This document shows, in pieces, positions 47,496 through 61,949 of a stretch of 64,000 nucleotides of DNA. The translations under genes were made by a program, and so were the position numbers. Under the pieces are notes generated by a model. The model was not told the DNA's origin. It did no database searches and saw only the letters and a list, made by a program, of their open reading frames with translations. The first letter of the stretch is position 1, and each line of letters begins with the position of its first letter. The DNA comes from Mycobacterium sp. D16R12 (GTDB taxonomy: Bacteria; Actinomycetota; Actinomycetes; Mycobacteriales; Mycobacteriaceae), in contig NZ_MAFC01000021.1 of the NCBI RefSeq assembly GCF_002013465.1, positions 124,001 to 188,000 of the forward strand, written 5' to 3'.

Positions 47496-48820
47496 GTGAC
47501 TGTCGGGACGACGCGGTTAGCGCACCCGTCGACCGAGCCCGTCGGCGCGACCAAACCGGTCGTGCCAGCTCATCCGTGGTGGTGGTTCCTCAAGTCCACA
47601 CCCGGCAAGATTCTGATGCTCGGTATCGTCCTGGCCACCGCCGGCGTGCTGTCCGCGGTGGCCACTTCGGCGAGCGTGCAGAACCGGCAGCTCGCCCTGA
47701 GCACGGTGCTCAACCACACCGAACCCTTGGCCTACTCGGCCGGACAGCTGTACAGCACGCTGTCGGTCGCCGATGCCGCCGCGACCACCGCGTTCATCGC
47801 GGGCACCGAACCTCAAGGTGTCCGCGAACGGTATGAGCAGGCCATCACCGATGCCTCGACCGCACTCGTCGCCGCTTCCAGCGGTCTGACCGACAGACCG
47901 ATGCAGGAGCTGCTGAGCCGGATCAACGCCGAACTGTCGGTCTACACCGGATTGGTCGAGACCGCGCGCACCAACAACCGGGCAAGCAACCCCGTCGGCG
48001 CCTCCTATCTGAGTGAGGCGTCCGCGCTGATGCAACACACGATCCTGCCGGATGCGCAGCGTCTCTACGAGGAAACGTCCAACCGCGTCGACCAGGAGAC
48101 GAGTGCATCCACTCGGGTGCCCTTCCCGGTGATCGTCATCGTGCTGGGCACCATGATCGGCGGGGTCTTCGGCCATCGCTGGTTGTCCAAGAAGACCCGG
48201 CGCATGGTCAATCCCGGCATGCTGGCCGGCGGCGCGGCGCTACTGCTTATGGTGGTTTGGGTGGGTATCGCATTGGCCGTCTCCGCCTCGCTGGGCACCG
48301 ACGCGCGCAATGGCGGCGCCCATTCCCTGAAAACCATCACCCAACTGGTCATCTCTGCCCAGCAGGCCCGCGCCGACGAAACGCTTGCGCTGATCCGCCG
48401 CGGCGACGAGAGCGTCCGCAAGAAGTCGTACTACGACCGCATCGACGAGATGGAACACAAGATCGGCGAGTACCTGACGAACCCGGATGCCATCGCCCGT
48501 GCGGACCTAGAGCGTGCGCAGCAGCTGCTCGGCAGGTGGCGACAGGCGGACGACCGCATCAACGCCTACATCGGCGTCGGCAACTACCAGGCCGCGACCC
48601 AGGTGGCGCTGGGCAGCAGTGAATCGGACTCGACGCCGGCCTTCGACAGCCTCGACGCGGCGCTGCGCAACGGTGTGCAGGACAGCCGGCGTCAGCTCCG
48701 GTCGGGCGTTCTCAACGCCGAGCGCGCACTGACCCTGTCCTCGGCGGGAGCGTTGATCCTCTCGGTGGGCGGTGCAATCTGCGTGGGAGTCGGTCTGTGG
48801 CCGAGACTGAGCGAGTACCG

Positions 48821-48824
<4 letters not shown>
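47496..48824 (+). CDS. glnX: Membrane sensor partner GlnX
   Basis: A 442-residue membrane protein, Rv0412c-like. It has four hydrophobic segments: about residues 35-55, 207-225, 240-262 and one at the C-terminus (ALTLSSAGALILSVGGAICVGVGLW). Two long helical periplasmic stretches lie between them, a chemoreceptor-like layout. In M. tuberculosis GlnX passes the aspartate/glutamate signal bound by the lipoprotein GlnH to the kinase PknG. GTG 47496 follows GAGGAAGG. The stop overlaps the glnH ATG, so the order glnX-glnH-pknG is translationally coupled. Confidence 0.9.
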
Positions 48825-53201
<4,377 letters not shown>

Positions 53202-53205
<4 letters not shown>

Positions 53206-55289
53206 CGGGTCAGATCCTGTGCCTGGATCGCGGTGATGGCGACGGTGTTCACGATGTCCTCCACCAGGGCCCCGCGGGACAGGTCGTTGATGGGCTTGCG
53301 CAACCCCTGCAGGACCGGCCCGATGGCGATGGCACCGGCACTGCGCTGCACGGCCTTATAGGTGTTGTTGCCGGTGTTGAGGTCCGGGAAGATCAGCACC
53401 GTCGCACGTCCGGCGACCGGAGAGTCGGGCATCTTGGTGGCCGCCACCGAAGGCTCCACCGCCGCGTCGTACTGGATGGGACCCTCCACCAGTAGATCTG
53501 GCTGCCTGGCGCGCACCAGTTCGGTGGCGATGCGCACCTTTTCGACCTCGGCACCGCTACCCGAGTTTCCCGTCGAATAGGACAGCATCGCGACCCGCGG
53601 GTCGATACCGAACTGTGCGGCGGTCCGCGCCGAGGAGATGGCAATATCAGCCAGCTGTTCGGAGGTCGGATCGGGCACGATGGCGCAGTCGCCGTATGCC
53701 AGGACGCGGTCGGCCAGGCACATCAAGAAGATGCTGGACACGGTGGAAACACCGGATGTCGTCCTTATGATTTCGAAAGCCGGCCTAATCGTGTGCGCGG
53801 TGGTGTGCGCCGCACCCGAGACCATGCCGTCGACGATGTCGTTGTAGACCAGCATGGTGCCGAAGTACGAGACGTTGCGCATGATCTCGCGCGCCCGATC
53901 GGCCGTCATACCCTTGTGCTTGCGCAGCTCGAAATACTGGCCCGCAAACTGCTCGGCGAGCTCGCTGGTCTTGGGACTGACGACCAGGGCATTCGAGATA
54001 TCGACACCGAGTTCAGCGGCACGAGAACGTATTTCGGACTCTTCACCCAGGATGGTCAGATCAGCGACCTGACGTTGCAGCAGCCGTCCGGCCGCCTTGA
54101 GGATCCTGTCGTCATCGCCCTCGGGAAGCACAATGCGCTTGCGATTGTCCCGCGCCCGGTCCAGCAGCTGATACTCGAACATCTGCGGTGTGGTGACCGA
54201 CGGTATCGGGATGGCAAGCTGCGAGATGAGATCTGCGCCGTCGACATACCTGTCCATCAGCGCCAGCGCAGTGTCGATCTTGCGGGCGGAAGCGACGGTC
54301 ACCCGGCCACGGGCATGCGCTGCCGCGCTCGCGGTCTCGAACGTCCCCGAATCCGTTGCGATGATCGGCAGTCTCAGCCCGATGCCGTCCACCAGGTCGG
54401 CGATCCGCGGATGAAGCTTGAGGCCGCCGTTCAAAATGATGGCGGAAAGCGACGGAAAACCCTCGGCCACATGAGCACTCGCCACCGCCAACAGCACATC
54501 GGAACGGTCCGCGGGGAAGATGACGGCCTGGCCCTCCTGCAGCCGTTCCAGACAGTGTTCGGCAGTCATGCCCGCCACCATGAAGCTAGTGGCCTCGCGT
54601 GACATCAGCGCCTCGTCACCGCTGACCAACGAGCCGTTGACCGCCTTCATGAGTTCTTCGACCGACGGCGAGAACAACAGCGGCACCTCGGGCAGCACCC
54701 AGGCCGGCTTGTCGAACCGCGACAATGCTTGGCGCACCTCGTCCAGCTGATCGGGGGCGCACCGGTTGGCGACAATAGCCGCGGTGTGGGCACGCTGTGC
54801 CTTGAGCTCTCCGAGACAGACCTCGGCCAGAGCGGCCACCTCTTCCGGCGTCCGATCGAATCCCTTGATGGTCAACAGGACCGGGGCGCCGAGATTGACG
54901 GCGATGCGCGCATTGGTGCTCAGCTCGCTGGGGCTGGCGACGTCGGTGTAGTCGCTACCGACAATCACCACGGCATCGCAGCGCTCCGCGACCGAGTGGT
55001 ATCTGTCGACGATCGAGGCGATCGCCGCATCCGGATCCTGGTGCAGGTCGTGATAGGAGACGCCGAGACAGTCCTCATATGCGATGTCCGCGGTACTCTG
55101 CTCCAGCAACAATTCCAGGATGTAGTCCACACTTTCCCCGGACCGCGCGATGGGGCGGAACACACCCACGCGTGCCACCGTTGCGGCCAGCCGATGCATC
55201 ACACCCAGTGCGACGGTGGACTTTCCGGTGTCACCTTCGGGCGAGGCAATGTAGATACTCGATGCCTTCAATCCTCTAGCCTCGGTCAT
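53202..55289 (-). CDS. pta: Phosphate acetyltransferase
   Basis: A 695-residue long-form Pta that converts acetyl-CoA and phosphate to acetyl phosphate. Residues 1 to about 360 are the BioD-like/DRTGG regulatory part with P-loop SPEGDTGKS, and about 375-690 the PTA_PTB catalytic domain ([72 protein letters not shown]). The start overlaps the end of the alpha-mannosidase gene by four bases and the stop overlaps ackA. Confidence 0.95.
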
Positions 55290-58279
55290 GCACGCCTTCC
55301 TACGCGAGTGAATCGCAGTGTCAGAATCTTGAACGGACGCACCGTCAGTTGAATGTCGTTCACCCAGAGTTTGATCGCATCCGGGTACTCGATCGGCCGC
55401 TCAAGAAGATCGGTGACGGCCACCCCGTCGTGGCTGAAATTCGTATGGATAGTCACATCAGCCCGTCCGCCGCGCGACTCGTAGAGCCGGACGATCAGAT
55501 CACCACTGTGGTCATTGGCGAGCTTCACCGATTCCACCACCACGGCCGGATTGTCCAGGCTGACAAGCGGTTCGATGTTCTCCACGGAGCCGTCGACGGA
55601 CCGCGGGTCAAGGTTGCGCCGATATCCCTGCTCCACGGCGTCGCCGATCGACGCGCCCGGCCGCACCGAGAACCTGAGCCGATGTCGGCCTTGGTCGCAA
55701 TCCGGATCCGGGAAGAGCGGGGCGCGCAGCAGTGACATCCGCACAAGGGTGGTGGATCCGCGTCGGCTGATGTCGTGCCCATAGGTGGAATCGTTGGCCA
55801 CCGCCACCCCGTACCCGGATTCACCCACATGTACCCAGCGGTGCGCGCATATCTCGAACTTGGCTTCGTCCCACGAGGTGTTGGCGTGCGTGGGCCGATA
55901 CACATGGCCGAACTGGGTTTCCGATGCGGACCGGTCAGCCTGCACATCGAACGGGAACGCTAATTTGAGCAGCTTTTCGGTTTCGTGCCAGTCGATGTCG
56001 ATATCGATGTCCAGCGCGGGCGACCCGTCCTGCAGGGTGATCCGTTGCACCAGATGCGAATTCCCGAATGCTCGCTCGATGACCAGCGCGCCGTCCACGA
56101 CGGCGACCGAGTCCGCCGATGTGAGGTCGGTGACGGTGTTCCGGTAGAACCCGTCGATATCCCAGGCATCCCATTGGTTCGGTGTATCGCGGTGCAACTG
56201 CAGCAGATTCCCGGGTGCGGCCATGGCCTCGCGGCCGGTGGCAGCGTCGACGAGCGAGACCAACAGTCCGTCGGTGTCGAAGGTGGCGGCGAGAATCCCG
56301 TTGTCCAGCAGGAATCCTTCCCCGGTTTTCACGGGAGTGACCGGTCGCGGCTCATCGACGGCGGCGGCACCCAGCGCCGACACCCCGTCGCGATCGTGCG
56401 GTGCCGCGTTGAAGATCAGCCTGTACTCACCCCTGCCCGCCAAGGCCCGTATCGCAGATTCGATGATGGTTTCGAGTCTTGTCGCGATCGCCGCATAGTT
56501 CCGCTCGGCGTCCCGGTGCACCCAGGCTATGGAGCTGCCGGGCAGGATGTCGTGGAACTGCTGCAGCAGCACCAGCTTCCAGATCTCGTCCAGCTCGGCG
56601 TACGGGTACGCAAAGCCGGTGCGCACGGCGGCCGTGGACGCCCACAGCTCGGCCTCGCGCAGCAGGTGCTCGCTGCGACGGTTGCCCTGCTTCGTGTTGG
56701 CCTGCGAGGTGTAGGTGCCGCGGTGCAGTTCCAGGTAGAGCTCACCGGACCAGCGCGGCGGGTTGGCGTATTCGGCTTGGGCGGCGGCGAAGAACTCTGC
56801 CGGGGCGCCCAGCGACACCGTCGGCGAACCCTCCAGGGAACGCTTTCGCGTTGCGTACTCAAGCATTTCACGGGTGGGGCCACCGCCTCCGTCGCCGTAG
56901 CCGAACGGCACCAACGACATGGTGCCCGCGCCGGAGTCGCGATAGTTGCGCTGGGCGTGGGCGAGGTCGCCGCCACCCAGATCGGAGTTGTAGGTGTCGA
57001 CGGGCGGGAAATGGGTGAACACGCCGGTACCGTCGATCCCCTCCCAGATGAAGGTGTGATGCGGCATCCGGTTGACCGAATTCCAGGAAATCTTCTGTGT
57101 CAGAAAGTATTCCGAGCCAGATGCGGTGACGATCTGGGGCATTGCCGCGGAGTATCCGAACGAATCGGGCAGCCACACCTCCGGGGTGTCGATCCCGAAC
57201 TCGTCGAGAAAGAACTGCTTGCCCGCCACGAACTGGCGCGCCATTGCCTCCGCGCCGGGCATGTTCGTGTCGGCCTCCACCCACATGCCGCCCACTGGGA
57301 TGAACTGTCCCGCAGCGACCTTCTCCTTGATACGGGCGAACAGGGTGGGGTACGTCTCCTTGATCCACGCGTACTGCTGCGCCGAGGAGCAGGCGAACCG
57401 GAAATCGGGGTGCCGGTCCATCAGGTCGACCATGTTCGAGAAGGTCCGCGCGCACTTGCGCACCGTCTCACGCACCGGCCACAACCAGGCCGAGTCGATA
57501 TGGGCGTGCCCGACAGCGGTGATCCGATGGGCGCTGGCGTAGGCGGGGCGCGCCAGTACCTCGGTAAGTTCGGCGCGCCCGGCAACGGCGGTACCCGCGA
57601 GATCATCGGGGTCCACCGTGTCCAGCGCGCGTTCCAGGGCACGCAGGATCTCGTGGCGGCGCGGTAGATCCTCCGGCAGCGTGTGCATCAGCCCGTCGAG
57701 GGTGGCGATGTCCTGCTGCAGCCCCCACAGGTTCAGGTCTCGTAGTGCGAGATCGATACCGCCCAGCCGATACAGTGCCTCTTCGCCGGAGGTGGCCTTG
57801 TTCCCCAACGGCATTGGTGACCAGAAGTGCTTACCGATGTCCGGGTTGGCGGCGGCCTCGATGTAGAAGTCGACCGGGGCATCCGGATCGTCGATGGGCA
57901 CGAACGCGTTGCGCGGCGCGATCCCCTTCACCACGGTGCCGTCGGGCCGGTACACCAACCCCTCGGCGTTGAAGCCCGGTCCTCCGGTGAAGCCGAGTTC
58001 CACCCGCATCTCCGGGGCGCCCTCGGAGCGGCCGCGCCACTGCTGGGGAACGGTGCCCGTCACGTGCAGCCACATCGTCGACCACGGTGGCCCCCACGGC
58101 GTCCCGGGGGTGATCTCGGTGAATTCCTGCGTCACCGCCTCGGCGAACGGCACGGGCTCACCGGGCACGGCCCATGCCGTGAGCGTCAGCGGCGCCGAAT
58201 CCACATACACAGCACCGCTGAGGCGCTTGTCGACGAAACGCCGAATGCGGTCCTCAACGATGCGCCGGTCGTCATGCAT
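55286..58279 (-). CDS. Glycoside hydrolase family 38 alpha-mannosidase
   Basis: A 997-residue cytosolic enzyme that removes alpha-linked mannose from glycans. The zinc motif GHAHIDSAWLWP (about residues 256-267) and the nucleophile region GGMWVEADTNMPG (Asp near 336) are intact. An N-terminal beta domain and a long C-terminal all-beta part from about 640 complete the usual architecture. There is no signal peptide. ATGA overlap with pta places it in the pta-ackA transcript. In M. tuberculosis fgd1 is followed directly by pta, so this gene appears inserted at that junction. Possible substrates are mannosylated polymers or recycled mannosides; this is inference. Confidence 0.93.
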   Translation of the reverse strand: MHDDRRIVEDRIRRFVDKRLSGAVYVDSAPLTLTAWAVPGEPVPFAEAVTQEFTEITPGTPWGPPWSTMWLHVTGTVPQQWRGRSEGAPEMRVELGFTGGPGFNAEGLVYRPDGTVVKGIAPRNAFVPIDDPDAPVDFYIEAAANPDIGKHFWSPMPLGNKATSGEEALYRLGGIDLALRDLNLWGLQQDIATLDGLMHTLPEDLPRRHEILRALERALDTVDPDDLAGTAVAGRAELTEVLARPAYASAHRITAVGHAHIDSAWLWPVRETVRKCARTFSNMVDLMDRHPDFRFACSSAQQYAWIKETYPTLFARIKEKVAAGQFIPVGGMWVEADTNMPGAEAMARQFVAGKQFFLDEFGIDTPEVWLPDSFGYSAAMPQIVTASGSEYFLTQKISWNSVNRMPHHTFIWEGIDGTGVFTHFPPVDTYNSDLGGGDLAHAQRNYRDSGAGTMSLVPFGYGDGGGGPTREMLEYATRKRSLEGSPTVSLGAPAEFFAAAQAEYANPPRWSGELYLELHRGTYTSQANTKQGNRRSEHLLREAELWASTAAVRTGFAYPYAELDEIWKLVLLQQFHDILPGSSIAWVHRDAERNYAAIATRLETIIESAIRALAGRGEYRLIFNAAPHDRDGVSALGAAAVDEPRPVTPVKTGEGFLLDNGILAATFDTDGLLVSLVDAATGREAMAAPGNLLQLHRDTPNQWDAWDIDGFYRNTVTDLTSADSVAVVDGALVIERAFGNSHLVQRITLQDGSPALDIDIDIDWHETEKLLKLAFPFDVQADRSASETQFGHVYRPTHANTSWDEAKFEICAHRWVHVGESGYGVAVANDSTYGHDISRRGSTTLVRMSLLRAPLFPDPDCDQGRHRLRFSVRPGASIGDAVEQGYRRNLDPRSVDGSVENIEPLVSLDNPAVVVESVKLANDHSGDLIVRLYESRGGRADVTIHTNFSHDGVAVTDLLERPIEYPDAIKLWVNDIQLTVRPFKILTLRFTRVGRRA

Positions 58280-58309
58280 GACCTGACCCTATCGGCTAAC
58301 TATTTCGCT

Positions 58310-58660
58310 CTAGGCAGTCTCGCCCAGACGGACCGTCACCGTCACGCGGCCACTGTCGTCTTTTCTCGCGATGCCGTAACCGGGCACGTCAACGCCATTG
58401 AGCCGGAGCTGCAGCGGCCGGCCTTCTCCGAGGAAGTTGCGCCACCACTTCTTGCTTTCGGGGATGCCGACCCAGATCACGATGTCGTCTCCCGAGCGCC
58501 AGTAGTTCACCGGCGTGCTGAAGATCTGCCCGGATCGGCGGCCGGTGTAGGTGACGACGGTGAAGTACCGGCCCGCCAGGCTGCGCAGCCCCGGCACGTT
58601 CAGCGCTATCACCGGCACGGTGTTGACCGCGTCGACAAAGCGTCGAAGTAAGGAACTCAT
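58310..58660 (-). CDS. Deazaflavin (F420)-dependent nitroreductase family protein
   Basis: A 116-residue protein of the Ddn/Rv3547-like split beta-barrel family (DUF385). The F420-contact region is FTVVTYTGRRSGQIFSTPVNYWRSGDDIVIWVGIPESKKWWRNFLGEGRPLQLRLNG. It lies 28 bases downstream of fgd1 on the same strand; Fgd1 regenerates reduced F420, so co-expression of producer and user of the cofactor is likely. Substrate unknown; menaquinone or other quinones are typical for relatives. Confidence 0.85.
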   Translation of the reverse strand: MSSLLRRFVDAVNTVPVIALNVPGLRSLAGRYFTVVTYTGRRSGQIFSTPVNYWRSGDDIVIWVGIPESKKWWRNFLGEGRPLQLRLNGVDVPGYGIARKDDSGRVTVTVRLGETA

Positions 58661-58672
58661 CTGTGCCTAACA

Positions 58673-58693
58673 GTCTTCGCGCGAGCGCTCATC
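58673..58693 (-). repeat. Diverged copy of the dispersed short repeat, overlapping the fgd1 stop
   Basis: On the minus strand this is GATGAGCGCTCGCGCGAAGA followed by C, matching the 2975-type repeat in both ends with a changed centre. The TGA of GATGAG is the fgd1 stop codon, the same arrangement as at thiD. Confidence 0.6.
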
Positions 58694-59702
58694 CCAGCTT
58701 CCGCAACCGCGGTTCGAGATCGTTCTTGAACAGTTCCAGGAACCGCTTCTGGTCGTGGCCTGGCGCGTGGAACACCAGGTGGTTCAGGCCCCAGCCGACG
58801 TAATCGGCAACCTTGGCCACGGCCTCGTCCGGGTCGGAGGCGACGATCCAGCGCTTAGCGACCTGCTCGATGGGCAGCTCGTCGGCGGCGCGTTCCATCT
58901 CGATGGGGTCGTGGATGCTGTGCTTCTGCTCGGGGGTCAGCGACAGCGGCGCCCAGAAGCGGGTGTTCTCGAGCGCCTTCTCCGGATCCGGGTCGTAGGA
59001 GATCTTGATCTCGATCATCCGGTCGATGTCGTCGAAGGTGCGCTCGGCCAGCGCGGCACCCTCCTTGACGGCGGGGATGAGCTTGTCCTTGTACAGCTCC
59101 TCGCCCTTGCCGGAGGTGCAGATGAATCCGTCGCCGGCGCGTCCCGCGTACTTGGCGACGACGGCGCCACCCGCGGCGATGTAGACGGGGATGCCGCCCT
59201 CGGGCACGTCGTAGATGGCGGCACCCTTGGTGCGGTAGTACTCACCCTCAAAATCAACGCGCTCACCGGTCCACAGTTCGCGCATGAGCCGGACGGACTC
59301 GCGCAGCCGTGCGAAGCGCTCCTTGAACTCCGGCCATTCACCGATGAACCCGGTGGCGATCTCGTTGAGCGCCTCACCGGTGCCGACACCCAGGAAGATG
59401 CGACCCGGGTACAGGCAGCCCATGGTGGCGAAGGCCTGCGCGGTGACGGCCGGGTTGTATCGGAACGTCGGGGTCAGCACCGAGGTACCGAGCTGCAGGC
59501 GCTGAGTGCGCTCGCCCACGGCGGTCATCCAGGCCAGTGAGTACGGGGCGTGACCACCGTTGTATCGCCATGGCTGGAAGTGGTCGCTCACGGTCGCACT
59601 GTCAAAACCGTGCGATTCGGTGGCGACCGCCAGCTCGACGAGCTCACGCGGCGCGAACTGCTCCGCCGATGCTTTGTATCCCAGCTTCAGTTCCCGTGCC
59701 AT
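58689..59702 (-). CDS. fgd1: F420-dependent glucose-6-phosphate dehydrogenase
   Basis: A 337-residue luciferase-like TIM-barrel enzyme that oxidises glucose-6-phosphate and reduces coenzyme F420. [85 protein letters not shown] and [16 protein letters not shown] are characteristic, and the length is one more than the M. tuberculosis protein. The stop codon lies in a diverged copy of the dispersed repeat (58673-58693). Two further copies lie just upstream of the start. Confidence 0.96.
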   Translation of the reverse strand: MARELKLGYKASAEQFAPRELVELAVATESHGFDSATVSDHFQPWRYNGGHAPYSLAWMTAVGERTQRLQLGTSVLTPTFRYNPAVTAQAFATMGCLYPGRIFLGVGTGEALNEIATGFIGEWPEFKERFARLRESVRLMRELWTGERVDFEGEYYRTKGAAIYDVPEGGIPVYIAAGGAVVAKYAGRAGDGFICTSGKGEELYKDKLIPAVKEGAALAERTFDDIDRMIEIKISYDPDPEKALENTRFWAPLSLTPEQKHSIHDPIEMERAADELPIEQVAKRWIVASDPDEAVAKVADYVGWGLNHLVFHAPGHDQKRFLELFKNDLEPRLRKLG

Positions 59703-59733
59703 CCGCGCGCTCCTCGCCTCAAGGGTGCTTACC

Positions 59734-59789
59734 GCTCTTCGCGCAAGCGGCTCATCGGTGCTAGACGCTCTTCGCGCAAGCCGCTCATC
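59734..59789 (-). repeat. Tandem pair of the dispersed short repeat upstream of fgd1
   Basis: Two 23-base copies (59734-59756 and 59767-59789) read on the minus strand as GATGAG(C)-type repeats with core CGCTTGCGCGAAGAGC or one-base variant. Start points are exactly 33 bases apart, the same period as the pair at 2974-3030. They occupy most of the 134-base gap between fgd1 and the MBL-fold gene, which otherwise contains no gene. Confidence 0.88.
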
Positions 59790-59836
59790 GCAAGTTCTCC
59801 AACCACCCTAACCAAACCCCGGATAGTCTCATTTCC

Positions 59837-60568
59837 ATGGTCGAGATCACCCAGGTCAGCGACGCCGTGCATGTGGTCAACGGAGAAGCGGTCAACTGGG
59901 TGATCGCATCGGATGATTCGGGCGTCACACTCTTCGATTCCGGCTATCCGGGCGATCGTGACGATGTCCTGAAATCCATTGCAGCGCTGGGACACAAACC
60001 TCAAGATGTGCGCGCGGTGGTGCTCACGCACGGGCACATCGACCATATGGGCACCGCCATCTGGTGGGCCGCCGAGCACGGAGTCCCGGTGTATGCCCAC
60101 AACGCCGAGTTGGGCAATGTGCGGCGCGACTACGTGGACCAGGCCGAACCCTTCAAGGTGGTGCTGAATCTCTGGCGGCCCGGATGGCTACCGTGGGTCA
60201 TCCATGCGATGCGCCTCGGAGCCGGAGTCCGTGACGGCATTCCGACGGCAGCTCCGCTCGGTCCTGAGCTCGCGGACCTGCCGGGAGCACCCGTACCCAT
60301 CCCGACCCCCGGGCATTCCGGTGGTCACTGCTCGTTCCTGGTCGCCGGTCACGTGCTGGTAGTCGGCGACGCCATCATCACCGGCCACCCGGTCGCGACC
60401 CGTTCGGGACCTCAGCTGCTGCCCACGCCGTTCACCAGGGACATGGACCAAGCGCGCCGCAGCGTCGAGGCCCTTGCCGATGTGGATGCCGATGTGCTGG
60501 CACCGGGGCACGGTCCGGCGTGGACGGGATCACTGCGCGACGCGGTCGAGATCGCCTTGCGCGCCTAG
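59837..60568 (+). CDS. Metallo-beta-lactamase-fold hydrolase, Rv0406c-like
   Basis: A 243-residue protein with the MBL zinc motif LTHGHIDHMGTA (HxHxDH), a later His in PTPGHSGGHCSF, Asp in VVGDAIITGHP and His in LAPGHGPAW. This is the glyoxalase-II-like hydrolase class; the substrate is not predictable. It is divergent from fgd1 as Rv0406c is from Rv0407 (fgd1) in M. tuberculosis. Confidence 0.9.
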   Translation: MVEITQVSDAVHVVNGEAVNWVIASDDSGVTLFDSGYPGDRDDVLKSIAALGHKPQDVRAVVLTHGHIDHMGTAIWWAAEHGVPVYAHNAELGNVRRDYVDQAEPFKVVLNLWRPGWLPWVIHAMRLGAGVRDGIPTAAPLGPELADLPGAPVPIPTPGHSGGHCSFLVAGHVLVVGDAIITGHPVATRSGPQLLPTPFTRDMDQARRSVEALADVDADVLAPGHGPAWTGSLRDAVEIALRA

Positions 60569-60590
60569 CGCCGAATGTCGGCTTGTCGCG

Positions 60591-61949
60591 CTACGCACTC
60601 GCAGTTTCGCGCGGAAAGTCGACACTCGAGCCAGAGATGGGGGCGAGCCCGAGATGCTCGCGCAGCGTCTCGTGTTCGTACTCGCTGCGGAAGGCGCCGC
60701 GTTCCTGCAGCAGCGGCACCACGGTGTCCACGAAGTCGTCGAGACCTGCCGGGGTCAGATGCGGGACCAGGATGAATCCGTCGCAGGCATCGGCCTGGAT
60801 GTAGCGATCCACCTCCGCCGCCACCTGAGCCGGGGTACCGATGAACTGCTGGCGGGAGGTGACCTCCTTGATCAGCTCACGGATCGACAGGTTCTTGGCC
60901 TCCGCGAGCTCCCGGTACTTCGCGGCGATCTCCCGCGGATCGCCGTGGCGCGCCTTGCCACGGGTGATCGACTCGTCCCCTGTCGGCTCCACGTCCGGCA
61001 ATGGCCCATCCGGGTCGTACCCGGAGAGATCACGACCCCAGACCTGCTCGAGATAGGCCAGGGCGGTCTGCGGGCCCACCTGCTGATCCCTGATGTACGC
61101 GGCCTTCTCGATCGCCTCCTGTTCGGTGTCACCGAGGACATAGGTGACGCCCGGAAAGACCTTGAGTTGATCCGGGTTTCGGCCGTGCGCGACGGCACGC
61201 GCCTTGACGTCGGCGTAATACTTCTGCCCGGCAGGAATCGAGGAGTGGATGGTGAACAGTGCGTCGGCATGCTTGGCGCCGAAGTCACGCCCGTCCGCGG
61301 AATCCCCCGCCTGCAGCAGCACCGGATGCCCTTGCGGAGACGTCGGCGCGGTTGCCACACCACGGACGGTGAACTGCGGCCCCTTGTGGTTTACCGGGCG
61401 GATCTCGTCGTCCCAGCTATCCCAGAATTCGCGGGCCACCGTGATGAATTCCTCGGCCCGGTGGTACCTGTCGGCGTGATCCAGGAAACCGCCGCGCCGG
61501 AAGTTCTCACCGGTGAACGCATCGGACGAGGTGACCATGTTCCAGCCCGCGCGCCCGTCCGTCAGATGATCGAGAGAGGCGAACTGCCTTGCCACATTGA
61601 AGGGTTCGTTGAAGGTGGTGTTGATCGTCCCCACCAGTCCGAGGCGTTCGGTGACGGCGCCCAGCGCGGAGAGCACCGTGAAGGTATCGGGCCGGCCGAC
61701 CACATCGAGGTCATGGATCCGTCCCCGATGCTCGCGCAATCGCAGGCCCTCGGCGAGGAAGAAGAAGTCGAACAGTCCACGCTCGGCGGAGCGTGCCACA
61801 TGTACGAAGGAGGCGAAGTCGATCTGGCTTCCCGACGCGGGATCGGACCACACCGTGGTGTTGTTGACCCCCGGGAAGTGCGCGGCAAGGTGAATCGGCT
61901 TGCGGTCCTTGCCTTCCCGAACTCGGATCGCATCCGCTGGGGCGGTCAT
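60591..61949 (-). CDS. NtaA/SnaA/DszA-family flavin-dependent monooxygenase
   Basis: A 452-residue LLM-class flavin monooxygenase that uses reduced flavin and oxygen to attack xenobiotics or sulfur and nitrogen compounds. PIHLAAHFPGVNNTTVWSDPASGSQIDFASFVHVARSAERGLFDFFFLAEGL, RAGWNMVTSSDAFTGENF and VLLQAGDSADGRDFGAKHADALFT are family landmarks. ATG 61949 overlaps the previous stop (TGATG); an ATG at 61964 is less likely. Last gene of a three-gene LLM operon. No flavin reductase gene is in the window. Confidence 0.9.
   Translation of the reverse strand: MTAPADAIRVREGKDRKPIHLAAHFPGVNNTTVWSDPASGSQIDFASFVHVARSAERGLFDFFFLAEGLRLREHRGRIHDLDVVGRPDTFTVLSALGAVTERLGLVGTINTTFNEPFNVARQFASLDHLTDGRAGWNMVTSSDAFTGENFRRGGFLDHADRYHRAEEFITVAREFWDSWDDEIRPVNHKGPQFTVRGVATAPTSPQGHPVLLQAGDSADGRDFGAKHADALFTIHSSIPAGQKYYADVKARAVAHGRNPDQLKVFPGVTYVLGDTEQEAIEKAAYIRDQQVGPQTALAYLEQVWGRDLSGYDPDGPLPDVEPTGDESITRGKARHGDPREIAAKYRELAEAKNLSIRELIKEVTSRQQFIGTPAQVAAEVDRYIQADACDGFILVPHLTPAGLDDFVDTVVPLLQERGAFRSEYEHETLREHLGLAPISGSSVDFPRETASA

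Noticed and set aside
55985..57667. 560-residue plus-strand open frame opposite the alpha-mannosidase
   Set aside because: The minus strand encodes an intact GH38 enzyme with catalytic motifs; the plus product is an Arg/Gly/Val-rich shadow.
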